64,000 nucleotides of DNA from Bacillus thermozeamaize (GCA_002159075.1 LZRT01000075.1:1-64000); one strand, 5' to 3'. Positions 50,219 through 60,113 are shown, counted from the stretch's first letter. The notes: generated from the letters alone by a model not told the origin. A program made the numbers and translations.

Positions 50219-50253
50219 GGAAAAAGGTCATTCCTTGCCAAGAATGACCTTTG
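50219..50253 (-). terminator. Terminator of the aldehyde dehydrogenase gene
   Basis: A near-perfect palindrome with arms 50224-50233 and 50244-50253 (AAAGGTCATT/AATGACCTTT) is followed on the minus strand by five T. Confidence 0.85.
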
Positions 50254-50265
50254 ATGCATACAGTT

Positions 50266-51804
50266 TCATTTCGACAGCTTGAGCAAATCAAGATATGCCC
50301 GGACAAACCCTGCCAAGTTCTTTCTTCTTCCATAATGGTTTTTGATCAACTGACGGAATGGCTCCCACTTTCCGCGATAGGGAAACCAATGAACCTCTGA
50401 TCTCCTTTTCCCCTTGTCCAAAACAATAGACTTCTGATGGCAAAACGTCTGCAGCCCGATCTCGGCATGGTAACGTCCGATTCCGCTTTCCTTGACCCCT
50501 CCGAAGGGCAGATGGGGATTGGAAACCGAGACGATCACATCGTTGATGACGACGGCCCCGGATACGAGGGCGTCCGCCACACGCCGCGCTTTGTCCAGGT
50601 CGCCGCTCCAGACGCTGGCATTCAGTCCATAAGGGGAATCATTGGCCAAGTGAATCACCTCTTCTTCCCGCTCAAAGGGCAGGACGCAGAGAACGGGACC
50701 GAACGTTTCCTCCCGCATGATCTTCATCTCAGGCGAAAGATCGGTCAAGATCATTGGCTGGACGTGAAGCCCCTTGCCTTTCTTCCACTGCTCGGGCGGC
50801 AGTCCGCAGACCAGCCGGGCGCCGCCGGACAACGCCTCCGCCACCTGGTCCCGGACGATGTCCAGCTGTCTGGGAAAGGTCATCGAACCCAGATCGGTCG
50901 TCTCAGCGTCCATCTCCTGGCTTAAGGCTTCCACTTCCTGCCGCAAGAGATGAATGAACCGCTCATACACCGGCTTTTCGACGTATATTCGCTCCACCGA
51001 CATGCACACCTGTCCGCTGTTGGTCAAGGCGCCCCAGACCGCCCCCTTGGCGGCCCGTTCCAAATGCGCATCGGCAAACACAATCATCGGGTCCTTGCCG
51101 CCCAATTCCAAGGTGGTGGGAATCAGCCGTTTGGCCGCCTCCTGCTGGATGATTTTTCCCGTCCGCACGGAGCCGGTGAAAAAGATGTAGTCCGGCGCAG
51201 TCGCGACGAGCGCCGCCCCCACCCGTCCGTCGCCGTGGGCCACCTGGACCACCTTATCCGGAAAATCCACCTTTTGAAACAGATCCTCGATCATTTTTCC
51301 CACCAACGGCGTCACTTCGGACGGCTTGAGGATCACACTGTTGCCGGCCGCCAAGGCGCTGATCACCGGCACCATCGCAAGCTGAAACGGGTAGTTCCAC
51401 GGCGAGATGACCAGCACCACCCCACGCGGATGATAGGAAATATAGGACCGTTTACCTATCAAGGTCAGAGGGGTCTTTACCTTTTTCGGCGCGAGAATGG
51501 ATGCGGCATGCTTTTCCACATAATGAATCGCATCCGCCACCACCAGAATGTCCGCTGTCAGCGCTTCCACTTTTGGTTTGCCGGTGTCCCGGGCAATCAC
51601 ATCCGCCAATTCGTCCAGGTGATCTACTATATACGCTCTCAACCGCCGAAGCGCTTCAATTCGCGAGGAAAGCGGTTCTTGGCGCCATGCTTCAAATGCC
51701 TTTCGGCCATCTTGCACCATTCCGGCACAGGCTTGAATCGGCGTCACGGGAATTTCATCCAGGGTCTCGCCTGTTGCGGGGTTGATCGCCGCGAGGGTTT
51801 CCAT
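50266..51804 (-). CDS. NAD(P)-dependent aldehyde dehydrogenase
   Basis: 512 residues. Catalytic parts: Glu in TLELGGKDPMIVFADA, Cys in NSGQVCMSVERIYV, and the cofactor-binding GSVRTGKIIQ. It oxidises an aldehyde to the acid; substrate preference cannot be read. No operon partner. The ATG at 51804 has AGGTGAGAGCG in front; the frame could start at 51813. The upstream region carries a 12-bp direct repeat that may be regulatory. Confidence 0.92.
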   Translation of the reverse strand: METLAAINPATGETLDEIPVTPIQACAGMVQDGRKAFEAWRQEPLSSRIEALRRLRAYIVDHLDELADVIARDTGKPKVEALTADILVVADAIHYVEKHAASILAPKKVKTPLTLIGKRSYISYHPRGVVLVISPWNYPFQLAMVPVISALAAGNSVILKPSEVTPLVGKMIEDLFQKVDFPDKVVQVAHGDGRVGAALVATAPDYIFFTGSVRTGKIIQQEAAKRLIPTTLELGGKDPMIVFADAHLERAAKGAVWGALTNSGQVCMSVERIYVEKPVYERFIHLLRQEVEALSQEMDAETTDLGSMTFPRQLDIVRDQVAEALSGGARLVCGLPPEQWKKGKGLHVQPMILTDLSPEMKIMREETFGPVLCVLPFEREEEVIHLANDSPYGLNASVWSGDLDKARRVADALVSGAVVINDVIVSVSNPHLPFGGVKESGIGRYHAEIGLQTFCHQKSIVLDKGKRRSEVHWFPYRGKWEPFRQLIKNHYGRRKNLAGFVRAYLDLLKLSK

Positions 51805-51913
51805 CGCTCTCACCTCACACCTCTCTTTTCAAACGCCATGGCCATGGTAAACATCCTGCGCATCAATTTGTACCTGATTATATTTTCTGAACGCGAAGAG
51901 GACAATACCGATT

Positions 51914-51960
51914 TATGTAGTGATTTTTGTGTCGTTTGCATTTATGTCTATGTAGTGATT
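51914..51960. repeat. Direct repeat upstream of the aldehyde dehydrogenase gene
   Basis: TATGTAGTGATT occurs at 51914-51925 and 51949-51960, 35 bp apart. It lies 110-156 bp before the aldehyde dehydrogenase start and may be a pair of regulator sites. No known box matches. Confidence 0.5.
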
Positions 51961-52078
51961 GGAAATAAAAATCCGCCGCCGGCGCGCTTTTCTTCCCTTT
52001 CACGATCACGCAATACCGGACGACGGATCGCTTTTGATCGAATCGAAGTACGTATTGGTCAAGCCGCTATGTGTATTG

Positions 52079-52515
52079 GACAAGTGGTCCTGTAAGCCGA
52101 GTTCTGTACTCCTAGTGCTGCAAGCGGGATGAGCGATCATCCCTCGCACGTCTGGAGCGGCAACCATCTATCTGGGATGTGCATTGCTGCACACCTCAAG
52201 CGACCAACCCGGGATCACCGCGGGCCACGGTTAGACGCGACAGGCGTCTCGATCCCCTATCTGGTCTTGCTCCGGGTGGGGTTTACCAGAGAATATGTCG
52301 CCATATTCTCTCGTGAGCTCTTACCTCACGGTTCCACCCTTGCCTGTGGTACCAGAAGGTACCCATCGGCGGTCCATTTCTGTGGCACTTTCCTTCGGCT
52401 CGCGCCGACTGGCTGTTAACCAGCACCCTGCCCTGTGGAGCTCGGACTTTCCTCCGGCATCGGCCAGTCTGTCAGACCTGCCTAAGCCGGCGGTTGCCCG
52501 GACCACTTGCCCCTG
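52079..52515 (-). ncRNA. rnpB: RNase P RNA (rnpB), type A architecture
   Basis: The catalytic RNA that removes tRNA 5' leaders. Conserved parts on the minus strand: GAGGAAAGTCCGAGCTC, GTGCCACAGAAA, and CAGAACTCGGCTTACAGG at the 3' end. P1 is a perfect 10-bp helix of the ends (52500-52509 with 52081-52090). The region GAGCAAGACCAGATAGGG with its partner GGTCGCTTGAG forms P16/P17 as in type A RNAs (E. coli), while Bacillus has type B. A consensus promoter precedes it. Type A RNase P RNA is unusual but known in some deep Bacilli. Confidence 0.93.
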
Positions 52516-52532
52516 TCAAAACGACGCATAAT

Positions 52533-52561
52533 ATTATAACATATTGCTAACCACTGATCAA
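52533..52561 (-). promoter_or_regulatory. rnpB promoter
   Basis: On the minus strand TTGATC (52556-52561), a 17-bp spacer and TATAAT (52533-52538). Confidence 0.85.
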
Positions 52562-52584
52562 ACAAACGTCATCCTTGGCGTGGG

Positions 52585-52959
52585 TCAAGAAATCTCTTGC
52601 GACATGGAACCAAATGTGAATTGATCATTCAAACCCATGTTCACTACGCAGATCGCTTCGATATGATGAACCAGTTCCACGATGACCGTATCTTTGACAA
52701 CAAAACGAACAACGCCGAACACATGCTCATCGAATGTGTCGTAAATACGCCCGGCACTTCGGCATCCTTTAGGAACGGTTTGCGGACTATTCGCAACATA
52801 TCCGATCTTTCCGACAGGCATCATCTCCGCCTTGATTGCCTCCTGATCATGGGGATTATCAGGTTCTTTCCGAAAACGTATGAGCTGGCCAGGCCTGATA
52901 AATTCCGTTCCAAAATAATACTTGGTCCCTGTCACTGCAACAAAAACCGATGACTTCAT
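52585..52959 (-). CDS. Small HIRAN-domain protein
   Basis: 124 residues. The pattern VAVTGTKYYFG, then EPDNPHDQEAIKAEMMPVGKIGYVANS and SAGRIYDTF is that of the HIRAN domain, which binds DNA or 3' ends in DNA repair proteins. Here the domain stands alone, with about 30 residues of tail. A role in repair or in defence is a guess. The ATG at 52959 has GAGGAG eight bases upstream. It lies between rnpB and the nif3-like gene, transcribed on the minus strand. Confidence 0.78.
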   Translation of the reverse strand: MKSSVFVAVTGTKYYFGTEFIRPGQLIRFRKEPDNPHDQEAIKAEMMPVGKIGYVANSPQTVPKGCRSAGRIYDTFDEHVFGVVRFVVKDTVIVELVHHIEAICVVNMGLNDQFTFGSMSQEIS

Positions 52960-53120
52960 CACTTTCGCTCCTCAATATTTGTATCCTATCGAAGACAAAC
53001 GGATTTTTTCTGGTATTTATTTTAATAATGACAATATGACAACTTGATGTCAGCAAACATTTATTCTTGATTTGATTGCTCAGTGACCAGGAAAGGATTT
53101 AGGCAGGTATCGTGCATAGC

Positions 53121-53160
53121 AAAAAGGCGGGCGTTGTAAGAATACCTTACAAGCCCGCCT
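53121..53160 (-). terminator. Terminator of the trmK-nif3 operon
   Basis: A strong hairpin: outer arms AGGCGGGC (53125-53132) and GCCCGCCT (53153-53160), inner TTGTAAG/CTTACAA. On the minus strand it is followed by TTTTT. It lies 118 bp after the nif3-like gene stop. Confidence 0.9.
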
Positions 53161-53277
53161 CCCATCATCCATGAGCGCCAACGATGCTTTGACGAATGTG
53201 GCTTGACATTTTCAAATGGCATTCTCACCGGCGCTTGACAGGAATTGTGTCAGACATAACAAGAGACGAAAAAGGGA

Positions 53278-54399
53278 CTAAAGATAAGCAAACGGATCGG
53301 TGTTGATTTCTGAAACCAGGATTTCGGTATCCGGATATTTCCCGGACAACTGATTTTTCAAATACTCGGCCAGACGGCCCTTCATGACCTGTTCCACATG
53401 ATGCCCCGGATCCACCAGACACAGGCCCATCGCAAGGGCATCATGCGCCGTATGATAATAAATGTCGCCGGTAACCAGGACATCAATCCCCCGGCCGGCT
53501 GCCTGGGAAACAAAGGAATTGCCGTCTCCCCCAATCACCCCGACCTTTTCAATCAGGCAATCAGGCGGTCCGACATAGCGCAGGCCGGGCAGAGACCACT
53601 TTTCTTTCACAAAACGGGCAAAATCCCGCAGGGACATCGGCGCCGCCAGCCGTCCCTTGCGCCCAAGTCCCCGCGTTTTTCCTGGTTGTTCCAGCGGATA
53701 CACATCGTAGGCCACTTCCTCATAAGGGTGAGCGTCAAGCATCGCCCGGATGACCGAAGACTGAATCGATTCCGGCACAATCGTCTCGAGGCGCACCTCA
53801 GCGACCCGTTCCAACGTCCCTTGCTGTCCGATAAAAGGATTGGTCCCTTCACGCGGCATAAAGGTTCCCGTACCCGGGATTTGGAACGTGCAGTGGCTGT
53901 AATTGCCGATCCATCCGGCCCCGGCTTCAGACATCGCCTGCATGACCGGCTCGACATGATCTTCCGGAATGAATACCACAATCTTCTTCAGCCGTTCACT
54001 TGCCAAGGGGATGAGAACTTCCGTATCCTGTAATTCCAACGAGGAAGCCAGCCAGTCGTTCAGACCGCCGTCCGCCAGATCCAGATTGGTGTGCGCTACG
54101 TAGATGCTGATGTCGTGTTTGAGGCACTTTTCAAGCAGCCGCCCTTGCGGCAGGTCTGTCCTCAGGTGGCGCAACGGCCGGAAGATCACCGCATGATGAG
54201 CGATGATCAGGTCCACCTTCTTCGCAATCGCCTCATCAACGACAGATTCCAGCACATCCAGCGCCACCATGACCCGCCTGGCTTCTTTCTGAAGCGTCCC
54301 GACCTGCAATCCTATGCGCTTTTCGTCCCCTTCCATCGCCAAGGATTTGGGCGCCAGCTTTTCCACCAGCTGGATCACTGTCTGAGCATGTGCATACAC
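53278..54399 (-). CDS. NIF3-like dinuclear metal protein (YqfO)
   Basis: 373 residues: an N-terminal NIF3 half (EGDEKRIGLQVG, IAHHAVIFRPLRHL), a central NGG1p/CutA-like insertion (FIPEDHVEPVMQAMSEAGAG... YEEVAYDVYPLE), and a C-terminal NIF3 half (GDGNSFVSQAAGRGIDVLVTGDIYYHTAHDA). Conserved His and Glu residues bind two metals. Its role is not established; in B. subtilis it follows trmK, exactly as here. GTG at 54399 with GGAGGT in front, overlapping trmK by 22 bp. Confidence 0.9.
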   Translation of the reverse strand: MYAHAQTVIQLVEKLAPKSLAMEGDEKRIGLQVGTLQKEARRVMVALDVLESVVDEAIAKKVDLIIAHHAVIFRPLRHLRTDLPQGRLLEKCLKHDISIYVAHTNLDLADGGLNDWLASSLELQDTEVLIPLASERLKKIVVFIPEDHVEPVMQAMSEAGAGWIGNYSHCTFQIPGTGTFMPREGTNPFIGQQGTLERVAEVRLETIVPESIQSSVIRAMLDAHPYEEVAYDVYPLEQPGKTRGLGRKGRLAAPMSLRDFARFVKEKWSLPGLRYVGPPDCLIEKVGVIGGDGNSFVSQAAGRGIDVLVTGDIYYHTAHDALAMGLCLVDPGHHVEQVMKGRLAEYLKNQLSGKYPDTEILVSEINTDPFAYL

Positions 54400-55196
54400 C
54401 TGGACAGCACCTCCAATTGTCTGAGTTCTTCCTTCACCCGGCTCACCTTTTCCTGCTGGAACGTGCGGGCTTGACTCAATCCTTGGAGAATCCGCCGCCG
54501 CTTGTCGGTCTCATACGCAATCCGGCGAAAGACGAGTGACCCTCGCTGTAGCTTGCGCGTCTCCTGCAGACATTCCTTCATCAACAGCCTGGGCCCGAGA
54601 AGATACAGGAGGAACCAATCCTCCTTCAAAAAAGCCAAATCGCGCATGTGGCACAAAGATTGCACAGCGGCCTGATAGCTGTCTTCCGTTCCCTGTTCGT
54701 ATGTGAGGATCTCATAGAGATGATCCCCATCCAAGACGAGCTGCTCCTCGCAGAGTTTCCAACCTTGATCAAGGAGCGCCTTTCGCACGAGATGCGAGGC
54801 CATGTTCGGCTGCAGAATGAGCCGCTGAAAGGAAACGGTCTTCTCCGGATCGGCGGTCAGGAGGCGCCGGATCAGATCCCCGCCCATCCCGGCAAGAACG
54901 ACGCTGTGCACCTCGCCGGCAGCCAGCGGCTCAAGACCGTCTCCCAGCCGCACCGCGATGCGATCCGACAGGCCGGCTTCCTGTACAGCCTGAAGGGCAC
55001 GTTGATACGGACCTTCTCTCACTTCGACCGCGACGGCTTGAGGACAATGTCCGCTTTGCACCAAGGAAATGGGCAAGTAAGCATGATCGGTACCCACATC
55101 GGCAAAAGGCACACCCGTCGGAATCTGGGTGGCAATCCGGCACAGGCGGCGGGAGAGCAGCGGGTGTTTTCGCTCCTGATGGATTTTGATTTTCAT
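54375..55196 (-). CDS. trmK: TrmK, tRNA m1A22 methyltransferase
   Basis: About 273 residues. The SAM-binding domain is at the N-terminus (VPFADVGTDHAYLPISLVQSG; HSVVLAGMGGDLIRRLL), with the family's C-terminal helical coiled segment after it. It methylates A22 of tRNA. B. subtilis has the gene in the same place (yqfN). ATG at 55196; the frame could start at 55205. Overlaps the next gene. Confidence 0.92.
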   Translation of the reverse strand: MKIKIHQERKHPLLSRRLCRIATQIPTGVPFADVGTDHAYLPISLVQSGHCPQAVAVEVREGPYQRALQAVQEAGLSDRIAVRLGDGLEPLAAGEVHSVVLAGMGGDLIRRLLTADPEKTVSFQRLILQPNMASHLVRKALLDQGWKLCEEQLVLDGDHLYEILTYEQGTEDSYQAAVQSLCHMRDLAFLKEDWFLLYLLGPRLLMKECLQETRKLQRGSLVFRRIAYETDKRRRILQGLSQARTFQQEKVSRVKEELRQLEVLSRCMHMLRQ

Positions 55197-55215
55197 TTTC
55201 ACCATTCCATTGAAG

Positions 55216-55264
55216 AATTCAGGTGAAATTCAGGTGAAAACAGGCGCTTTCACCTGAATTTTTT
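55216..55264 (+). terminator. Plus-strand terminator-like hairpin with a repeated arm
   Basis: A 13-bp perfect stem (55227-55239 with 55248-55260) runs into six T on the plus strand. A second copy of the left arm, AATTCAGGTGAAA, lies at 55216-55228. No plus-strand gene precedes it. Confidence 0.55.
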
Positions 55265-55330
55265 CAAATGTTCGCATACACGTCCTGAAATGTGTTTGCA
55301 TTTGGTTTCAGGAGCATGTAAAATGATAGC

Positions 55331-55360
55331 AAAGAAAAGAACTCACTGACCGTGAGTTCT
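55331..55360 (-). terminator. Terminator of sigA
   Basis: A 9-bp stem (55338-55346 with 55352-55360) is followed on the minus strand by a TTTTCTTTG tract. Confidence 0.85.
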
Positions 55361-55362
55361 CC

Positions 55363-56511
55363 TTACTCCAAAAAGTCTTTTAACCGCTTGCTCCGGCTTG
55401 GGTGACGCAGCTTGCGCAATGCCTTGGCTTCAATCTGGCGGATCCGCTCACGCGTCACGCCGAAAACCTGGCCAACCTCCTCCAAGGTTCTGGTCCGGCC
55501 GTCATCCAGACCAAAACGCAAGCGCAAGACATTTTCTTCTCGTTCCGTCAACGTATCCAGAACATCCTTCAGCTGCTCCTTGAGCAGCTCATAAGCGGCA
55601 GCATCGGATGGCGCCAAGGCATCCTGATCCTCAATAAAATCGCCAAGGTGGGAATCGTCCTCTTCGCCAATCGGCGTCTCGAGGGAAACAGGTTCCTGAG
55701 CAATTTTGATGATTTCCCGCACCTTTTCCGGGGTCAGATCCATTTCCTTGGCGATCTCTTCGGCCGTCGGTTCACGTCCCAGTTCCTGCAACAGCTGCCG
55801 GGACACGCGAATCAGCTTGTTGATGGTCTCCACCATGTGGACCGGGATGCGGATGGTCCGTGCCTGATCGGCGATGGCCCGCGTAATCGCTTGACGGATC
55901 CACCAGGTTGCGTAGGTGCTGAATTTGTAGCCTTTCCGGTAATCAAATTTCTCGACCGCTTTCAGCAGCCCCATGTTTCCTTCTTGAATCAGGTCGAGAA
56001 ACAACATCCCGCGACCCACATATCTTTTGGCGATGCTGACAACCAATCTGAGGTTCGCCTCTGCCAGCCGCTTTTTGGCTTCTTGATCGCCTTGCTCAAT
56101 CCGTTTGGCCAGTTCGATCTCTTCTTCGGCGGACAACAGCGGCACGCGGCCAATCTCTTTCAAGTACATCCGGACAGGGTCATTGATTTTCACGCCAGGC
56201 GGAATGAGCAAGTCATCGTCAACCATGTAGTCTTCATGATGATCCACATCCGCGTCAAGATCCGGATCCAATTCCGGCACGTCCAAATCTTCGTCTGATT
56301 CGTTGAGCACCTCAATCCCCTGTTCACTGAGCTGCTCAAAAAACTCATCAATCTGTTCCGGCTCTTGGTCAAAGGGGGACAGGCGCTCCATGATTTCCTG
56401 ATAGGTGATCATCCCGCGCTTCTTGGCGGTTTCCAGCAGTTGCGCTTTCGCCTGTTCAAGGGTCATTTCTTGATTTTGCTCATCTTTTGTCTGTTCTTTC
56501 GTCTTCTCCAC
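55363..56511 (-). CDS. sigA: SigA, primary sigma factor (RpoD)
   Basis: 382 residues. Region 2 ([39 protein letters not shown] is split by the conserved residues) with [16 protein letters not shown], region 3, and region 4 ([53 protein letters not shown] in pieces) are conserved. An acidic region 1 precedes. It directs RNA polymerase to housekeeping promoters, such as those found here for tRNA-Sec and rnpB. GTG at 56511, with GGAGGG six bases upstream. Follows dnaG, as in Bacillus. Confidence 0.97.
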   Translation of the reverse strand: MEKTKEQTKDEQNQEMTLEQAKAQLLETAKKRGMITYQEIMERLSPFDQEPEQIDEFFEQLSEQGIEVLNESDEDLDVPELDPDLDADVDHHEDYMVDDDLLIPPGVKINDPVRMYLKEIGRVPLLSAEEEIELAKRIEQGDQEAKKRLAEANLRLVVSIAKRYVGRGMLFLDLIQEGNMGLLKAVEKFDYRKGYKFSTYATWWIRQAITRAIADQARTIRIPVHMVETINKLIRVSRQLLQELGREPTAEEIAKEMDLTPEKVREIIKIAQEPVSLETPIGEEDDSHLGDFIEDQDALAPSDAAAYELLKEQLKDVLDTLTEREENVLRLRFGLDDGRTRTLEEVGQVFGVTRERIRQIEAKALRKLRHPSRSKRLKDFLE

Positions 56512-56558
56512 GTAAAACCCTCCTTCCATCTACTCGGCCACTCGCATCATTCGATCGT

Positions 56559-58427
56559 TCACATGGTCGTATGGCGGACTGCGGGGCGTTGACCGCTCAA
56601 TTCTTTTTTCAGTTGGATCAACTGTTGAGCCAATTCCAGCGCCCGCTTCGTGTCACCCAATCGCTCTGCTTTCTGGATCTCTTCTCTCTTCTCTTCAAAT
56701 TCGATCCATTTCGGATAGCTTTTGATCTCTTTTACATAATCGATAAGCTCTTGGGGCGAGGCGTCCCCTTCCATTTCCATCATGGCCAATTCACTGGCCA
56801 GCTCCACCAGCCGCACATCGGTTAGCGTATGGATAAACCGGCTGACATCCATCTCCCGGGTACGTTCATAATAGGCATACAAATATGCCGCCAGCACAGC
56901 ATGTTCCTCTTCGTTGAACTGGCTTCCGATCTCCTGTTGGGCGAACTGGACGACCTGTTCGTCCCTCATCATCCAGGCCAGCAATTTTCGTTCTGCCGCA
57001 TAGTAGGCAGGAACCCGTTTCGCGGATGCGATCAGATGTTTTGTGCCAGTTTTTGTACTAGTATTTCCTGCGCCATCCACTTTATCCCAAATGTCCCGTT
57101 TGGCTGCTTCCCTCTTCCGCCGATGGTATATCCGCCGCTGTTCCATCTTCAACGCATCCAACGAAAGATGGAATTCGGCCGCGAGCTCCCGCAAATAGTG
57201 ATCGCGTTCAATCGCAAAAGGCAGTTCGGTGATCACCTCTAACGCCGCCTGCACGTAACGCAGGCGCGACTCTTCATCGGAGAGGTCAAATCGGCGACGG
57301 AGCTGCTTCAGGCGGTACTGCACCACAGGCAACGCATTGCCGAGCACGTTGTAAAGAAACGCTTCCCGTCCGTTTTCCCGGATATACTGATCCGGATCCT
57401 TGCCTTGCGGGATTTCAGCGACCCTGACGATGCAACCGGCCTCCCGCAACACATCAATCCCGCGCAAGGAGGCTTCCTGCCCAGCACGGTCCGCATCATA
57501 GCAGAGGATCACCTTTTCTGCATGGCGCCGCAAGATGCGCGCATGCTCGGGAGTCAGCGTCGTCCCCAACGTGGCAACGACATTTTGGATCCCATGCTGA
57601 ACGGCGGCCATCACATCCATATATCCTTCCATGATGATCACTTCATCTTGCTCCCGGATCGCCTGCCGGGCCCGGTGCAGATGAAACAGGACACGGCTTT
57701 TGGAAAAAAGCGAGCTCTCAGGGCTGTTCAGGTATTTCGGCTGGTTCGCCGCCTCTCGCATGAGACGACCCCCAAAGGCAATCACCCGGCCACGCAGGTC
57801 AAAAATAGGGATGATCAGACGGTCCCGAAATTTGTCATAGTATCTTTTTTGTCCTTTTGCCTCTGAAAGTAAACCTCCCTTCACCAGAATCTCGGGAGAA
57901 AACCCCTTTTTCTGAAGAAATCTGGCTAACACATCCCAATTTGCTGGCGCATAGCCCAATTGGAAGGTTCGGGCGGTCTCCTCGTTCACACCTCGCTGAC
58001 GCAAATAGTTCCGGACTGCTGCCCCATAGTGGGGATGATACAACAGATACTGGTACATCCTGGCTGCCCACGCGTAAGCCTCAATGAGCTTCGCCTTCTC
58101 CCCGCTTTCTCCCCGGGAATCCTGCTCGTCCTGAGGCATGTCCACGCCTGCCTCCTGCGCCAGGAAGCGGACAGCCTCCACGAACGTCATTCCCTCTATT
58201 TCCTGGATAAAGGCAAACAGGTTTCCTCCTTTGCCGCAGCCAAAACAATGAAAAATTTGTTTTTCCGGAGAGACAGAAAAGGAGGGTGTTTTCTCCGAAT
58301 GGAACGGACATAACCCGAAGTAGTTTCGTCCGCTTTTCCGCAGTTGGACGTACCTTCCCACCACTTCCACGATGTCGAACCGGTTGCGGACCTCTTCGAT
58401 CAATGACTCAGGGATCATCCGCGCCAT
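56559..58427 (-). CDS. dnaG: DnaG, DNA primase
   Basis: About 622 residues. Zinc motif with Cys40, His43, Cys61 and Cys64 (LCPFHSEKTPSF, HCFGCGKGG), catalytic core with Toprim (IIMEGYMDVMAAVQ, VILCYDADRAGQ), and a C-terminal helicase-binding domain. It makes RNA primers for replication. The ATG at 58427 is preferred, with AGGTGAAGGG in front; the GTG at 58436 lies inside this site. About 47 bp before sigA. Confidence 0.96.
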   Translation of the reverse strand: MARMIPESLIEEVRNRFDIVEVVGRYVQLRKSGRNYFGLCPFHSEKTPSFSVSPEKQIFHCFGCGKGGNLFAFIQEIEGMTFVEAVRFLAQEAGVDMPQDEQDSRGESGEKAKLIEAYAWAARMYQYLLYHPHYGAAVRNYLRQRGVNEETARTFQLGYAPANWDVLARFLQKKGFSPEILVKGGLLSEAKGQKRYYDKFRDRLIIPIFDLRGRVIAFGGRLMREAANQPKYLNSPESSLFSKSRVLFHLHRARQAIREQDEVIIMEGYMDVMAAVQHGIQNVVATLGTTLTPEHARILRRHAEKVILCYDADRAGQEASLRGIDVLREAGCIVRVAEIPQGKDPDQYIRENGREAFLYNVLGNALPVVQYRLKQLRRRFDLSDEESRLRYVQAALEVITELPFAIERDHYLRELAAEFHLSLDALKMEQRRIYHRRKREAAKRDIWDKVDGAGNTSTKTGTKHLIASAKRVPAYYAAERKLLAWMMRDEQVVQFAQQEIGSQFNEEEHAVLAAYLYAYYERTREMDVSRFIHTLTDVRLVELASELAMMEMEGDASPQELIDYVKEIKSYPKWIEFEEKREEIQKAERLGDTKRALELAQQLIQLKKELSGQRPAVRHTTM

Positions 58428-58601
58428 TCCCTTCACCTTTCGACTGATTACTTTATTCTACAAAAATCGAGTTTTTCCTCCCTGCTCGCGCATATTCGAA
58501 AGGTGAAAAATTGTCCAAACCCCATCTTCCAAAATCGGCCTTTACTATTATATACGTGAAGAAATAAAAAAATCCTCCATATTCTTAAAAAACAAGCCCG
58601 T

Positions 58602-59423
58602 CTACCGGCCAGAGGAACCCTGCCGCAACATGTCCAAAATCAAATTGGCGGTTTCCTCTACAGCCTTGTTCGATACGTCAATCACCTTGCACCCGATCCG
58701 TTTCATGATTTCATTAGCATAAGCCAGCTCCTGTGCGATGCGTTCCGGATTGGCATAGTTGGCCGTGGAAGTCAGGCCGAGCGACTTGAGCCGCTCACTG
58801 CGAATCCGGACCAGTTGCTCCGGTTTGATGGTCAGGCCGATGCATTGATGAGGCGGAATCTGAAACAATTCTTCCGGCGGTTCCACTTCGGGAATTAAAG
58901 GAACGTTGGCCACTTTGTACCGTTTGTGGGCGAGATACATGGACAACGGCGTCTTGGAAGTGCGCGAGACGCCGATCAGGACGACATCGGCACGGAGGAT
59001 GCCGCGCGAATCCCGTCCATCGTCGTACTTGACGGCAAATTCAATCGCCTCTACCCGCCGGAAATACTCTTCATCCAGTTGATGGGCCAGTCCGGGTTGC
59101 AGTTTGGGAGCCTGCTGCAACTTCTCCTCAAAAACGCGGATCATCGGCCCCATGATGTCCACGGTCAAAACACCAAGCTCATTGGCCTTTTCCAGCAAAA
59201 ACCGGCGATGCTCCGGGAGCACCAGCGTAAAGACGATGATGGCATTGTTTTCCTTTGCCGAATGCACCATTTCCTCTATCGTCGCCAAATCCTCCACATA
59301 GGGGATCCGTCGGATGGTCACTTGTCCGTGCTCAAATTGCCTCAGCGCGGCACGCACCACCAGTTCGGCGGTTTCACCGACCGAATCAGAAAGCACATAT
59401 ACCACGGTTTCACTCGCAGCCAT
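58602..59423 (-). CDS. ppsR: PPDK/PEP synthase regulatory protein (PpsR, YqfL)
   Basis: 273 residues of the DUF299 family, a bifunctional kinase and pyrophosphorylase. The P-loop-like [23 protein letters not shown] and the start [14 protein letters not shown] are characteristic. It controls pyruvate phosphate dikinase or PEP synthase by phosphorylating a threonine with ADP. In B. subtilis it is the partner of ccpN, as here. The ATG at 59423 has AGGAGG eight bases upstream; the ATG at 59429 is too close. 11 bp from ccpN. Confidence 0.92.
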   Translation of the reverse strand: MAASETVVYVLSDSVGETAELVVRAALRQFEHGQVTIRRIPYVEDLATIEEMVHSAKENNAIIVFTLVLPEHRRFLLEKANELGVLTVDIMGPMIRVFEEKLQQAPKLQPGLAHQLDEEYFRRVEAIEFAVKYDDGRDSRGILRADVVLIGVSRTSKTPLSMYLAHKRYKVANVPLIPEVEPPEELFQIPPHQCIGLTIKPEQLVRIRSERLKSLGLTSTANYANPERIAQELAYANEIMKRIGCKVIDVSNKAVEETANLILDMLRQGSSGR

Positions 59424-59434
59424 ATCCATTCCTC

Positions 59435-60085
59435 CTACACAGACTTATCCTGGCCCAGTTCGACAAAAGCGCGCGTAATCGTGGTTTTCGTGATCCGCCC
59501 GATCACTTCCAGCCTTTCTTTCCCCTCTTTGGTTTCGACCTTTTTAACGACTGGCAGGGCGTCCACCTGGTTTTCGATCAATTTCCTGGCCGCATCGTGA
59601 AGGGTTTCTTCTGGTGTACAAGTGACCAGATTGGGCATTCGGGTCATGATGATGCTGACGGGAATTTCTTCCAGCGGTTGCTTGCCCATCGCGCTGCGCA
59701 ACAGATCTTTGCGTGAAACCACTCCCGCCAGGTTGCCATCCTTTTTGGTGACAAAGAGCGTGCCGACATCCTGGACAAACATCGTCACAATCGCTTCATA
59801 TACAGAGGTGGTTTCATCCACCATCACTGGAACGGCCTTGTAATCGCCCACTCGCATTTTCCGCATCTCTTCGACAATGATCGGGTTGCCGTTTTTCCCG
59901 ACGTAAAAATAACCGACGCGCGGACGGGCGTCCAGATAACCGGCCATCGTCAAAATCGCAAGGTCAGGGCGCAAGGTTGCCCGCGTCAATTGAAGCGCTT
60001 CGGCAATCTGCTCGCCCGTAATCGGCCCCTTGTTTTTGACGATTTCCAGGATTTTTTCCTGACGTTTGCTCAGTTCGATGTCCAC
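59435..60085 (-). CDS. ccpN: CcpN, repressor of gluconeogenesis genes
   Basis: 216 residues: an N-terminal winged helix ([39 protein letters not shown], in pieces) and two CBS domains ([44 protein letters not shown]). CcpN represses gapB and pckA on glucose and binds ATP/ADP with its CBS part. GTG at 60085. It sits between glyS and ppsR as in Bacillus. Confidence 0.93.
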   Translation of the reverse strand: MDIELSKRQEKILEIVKNKGPITGEQIAEALQLTRATLRPDLAILTMAGYLDARPRVGYFYVGKNGNPIIVEEMRKMRVGDYKAVPVMVDETTSVYEAIVTMFVQDVGTLFVTKKDGNLAGVVSRKDLLRSAMGKQPLEEIPVSIIMTRMPNLVTCTPEETLHDAARKLIENQVDALPVVKKVETKEGKERLEVIGRITKTTITRAFVELGQDKSV

Positions 60086-60113
60086 CGCCCCCTTTCACGG
60101 ATCAATGAAAACG

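Noticed and set aside
51965-51990. Terminator of rnpB at the GC-rich palindrome before TTTTT
   Set aside because: The minus strand ends in five T, but the palindrome is too tight for a normal loop and lies about 90 nt past the rnpB end.
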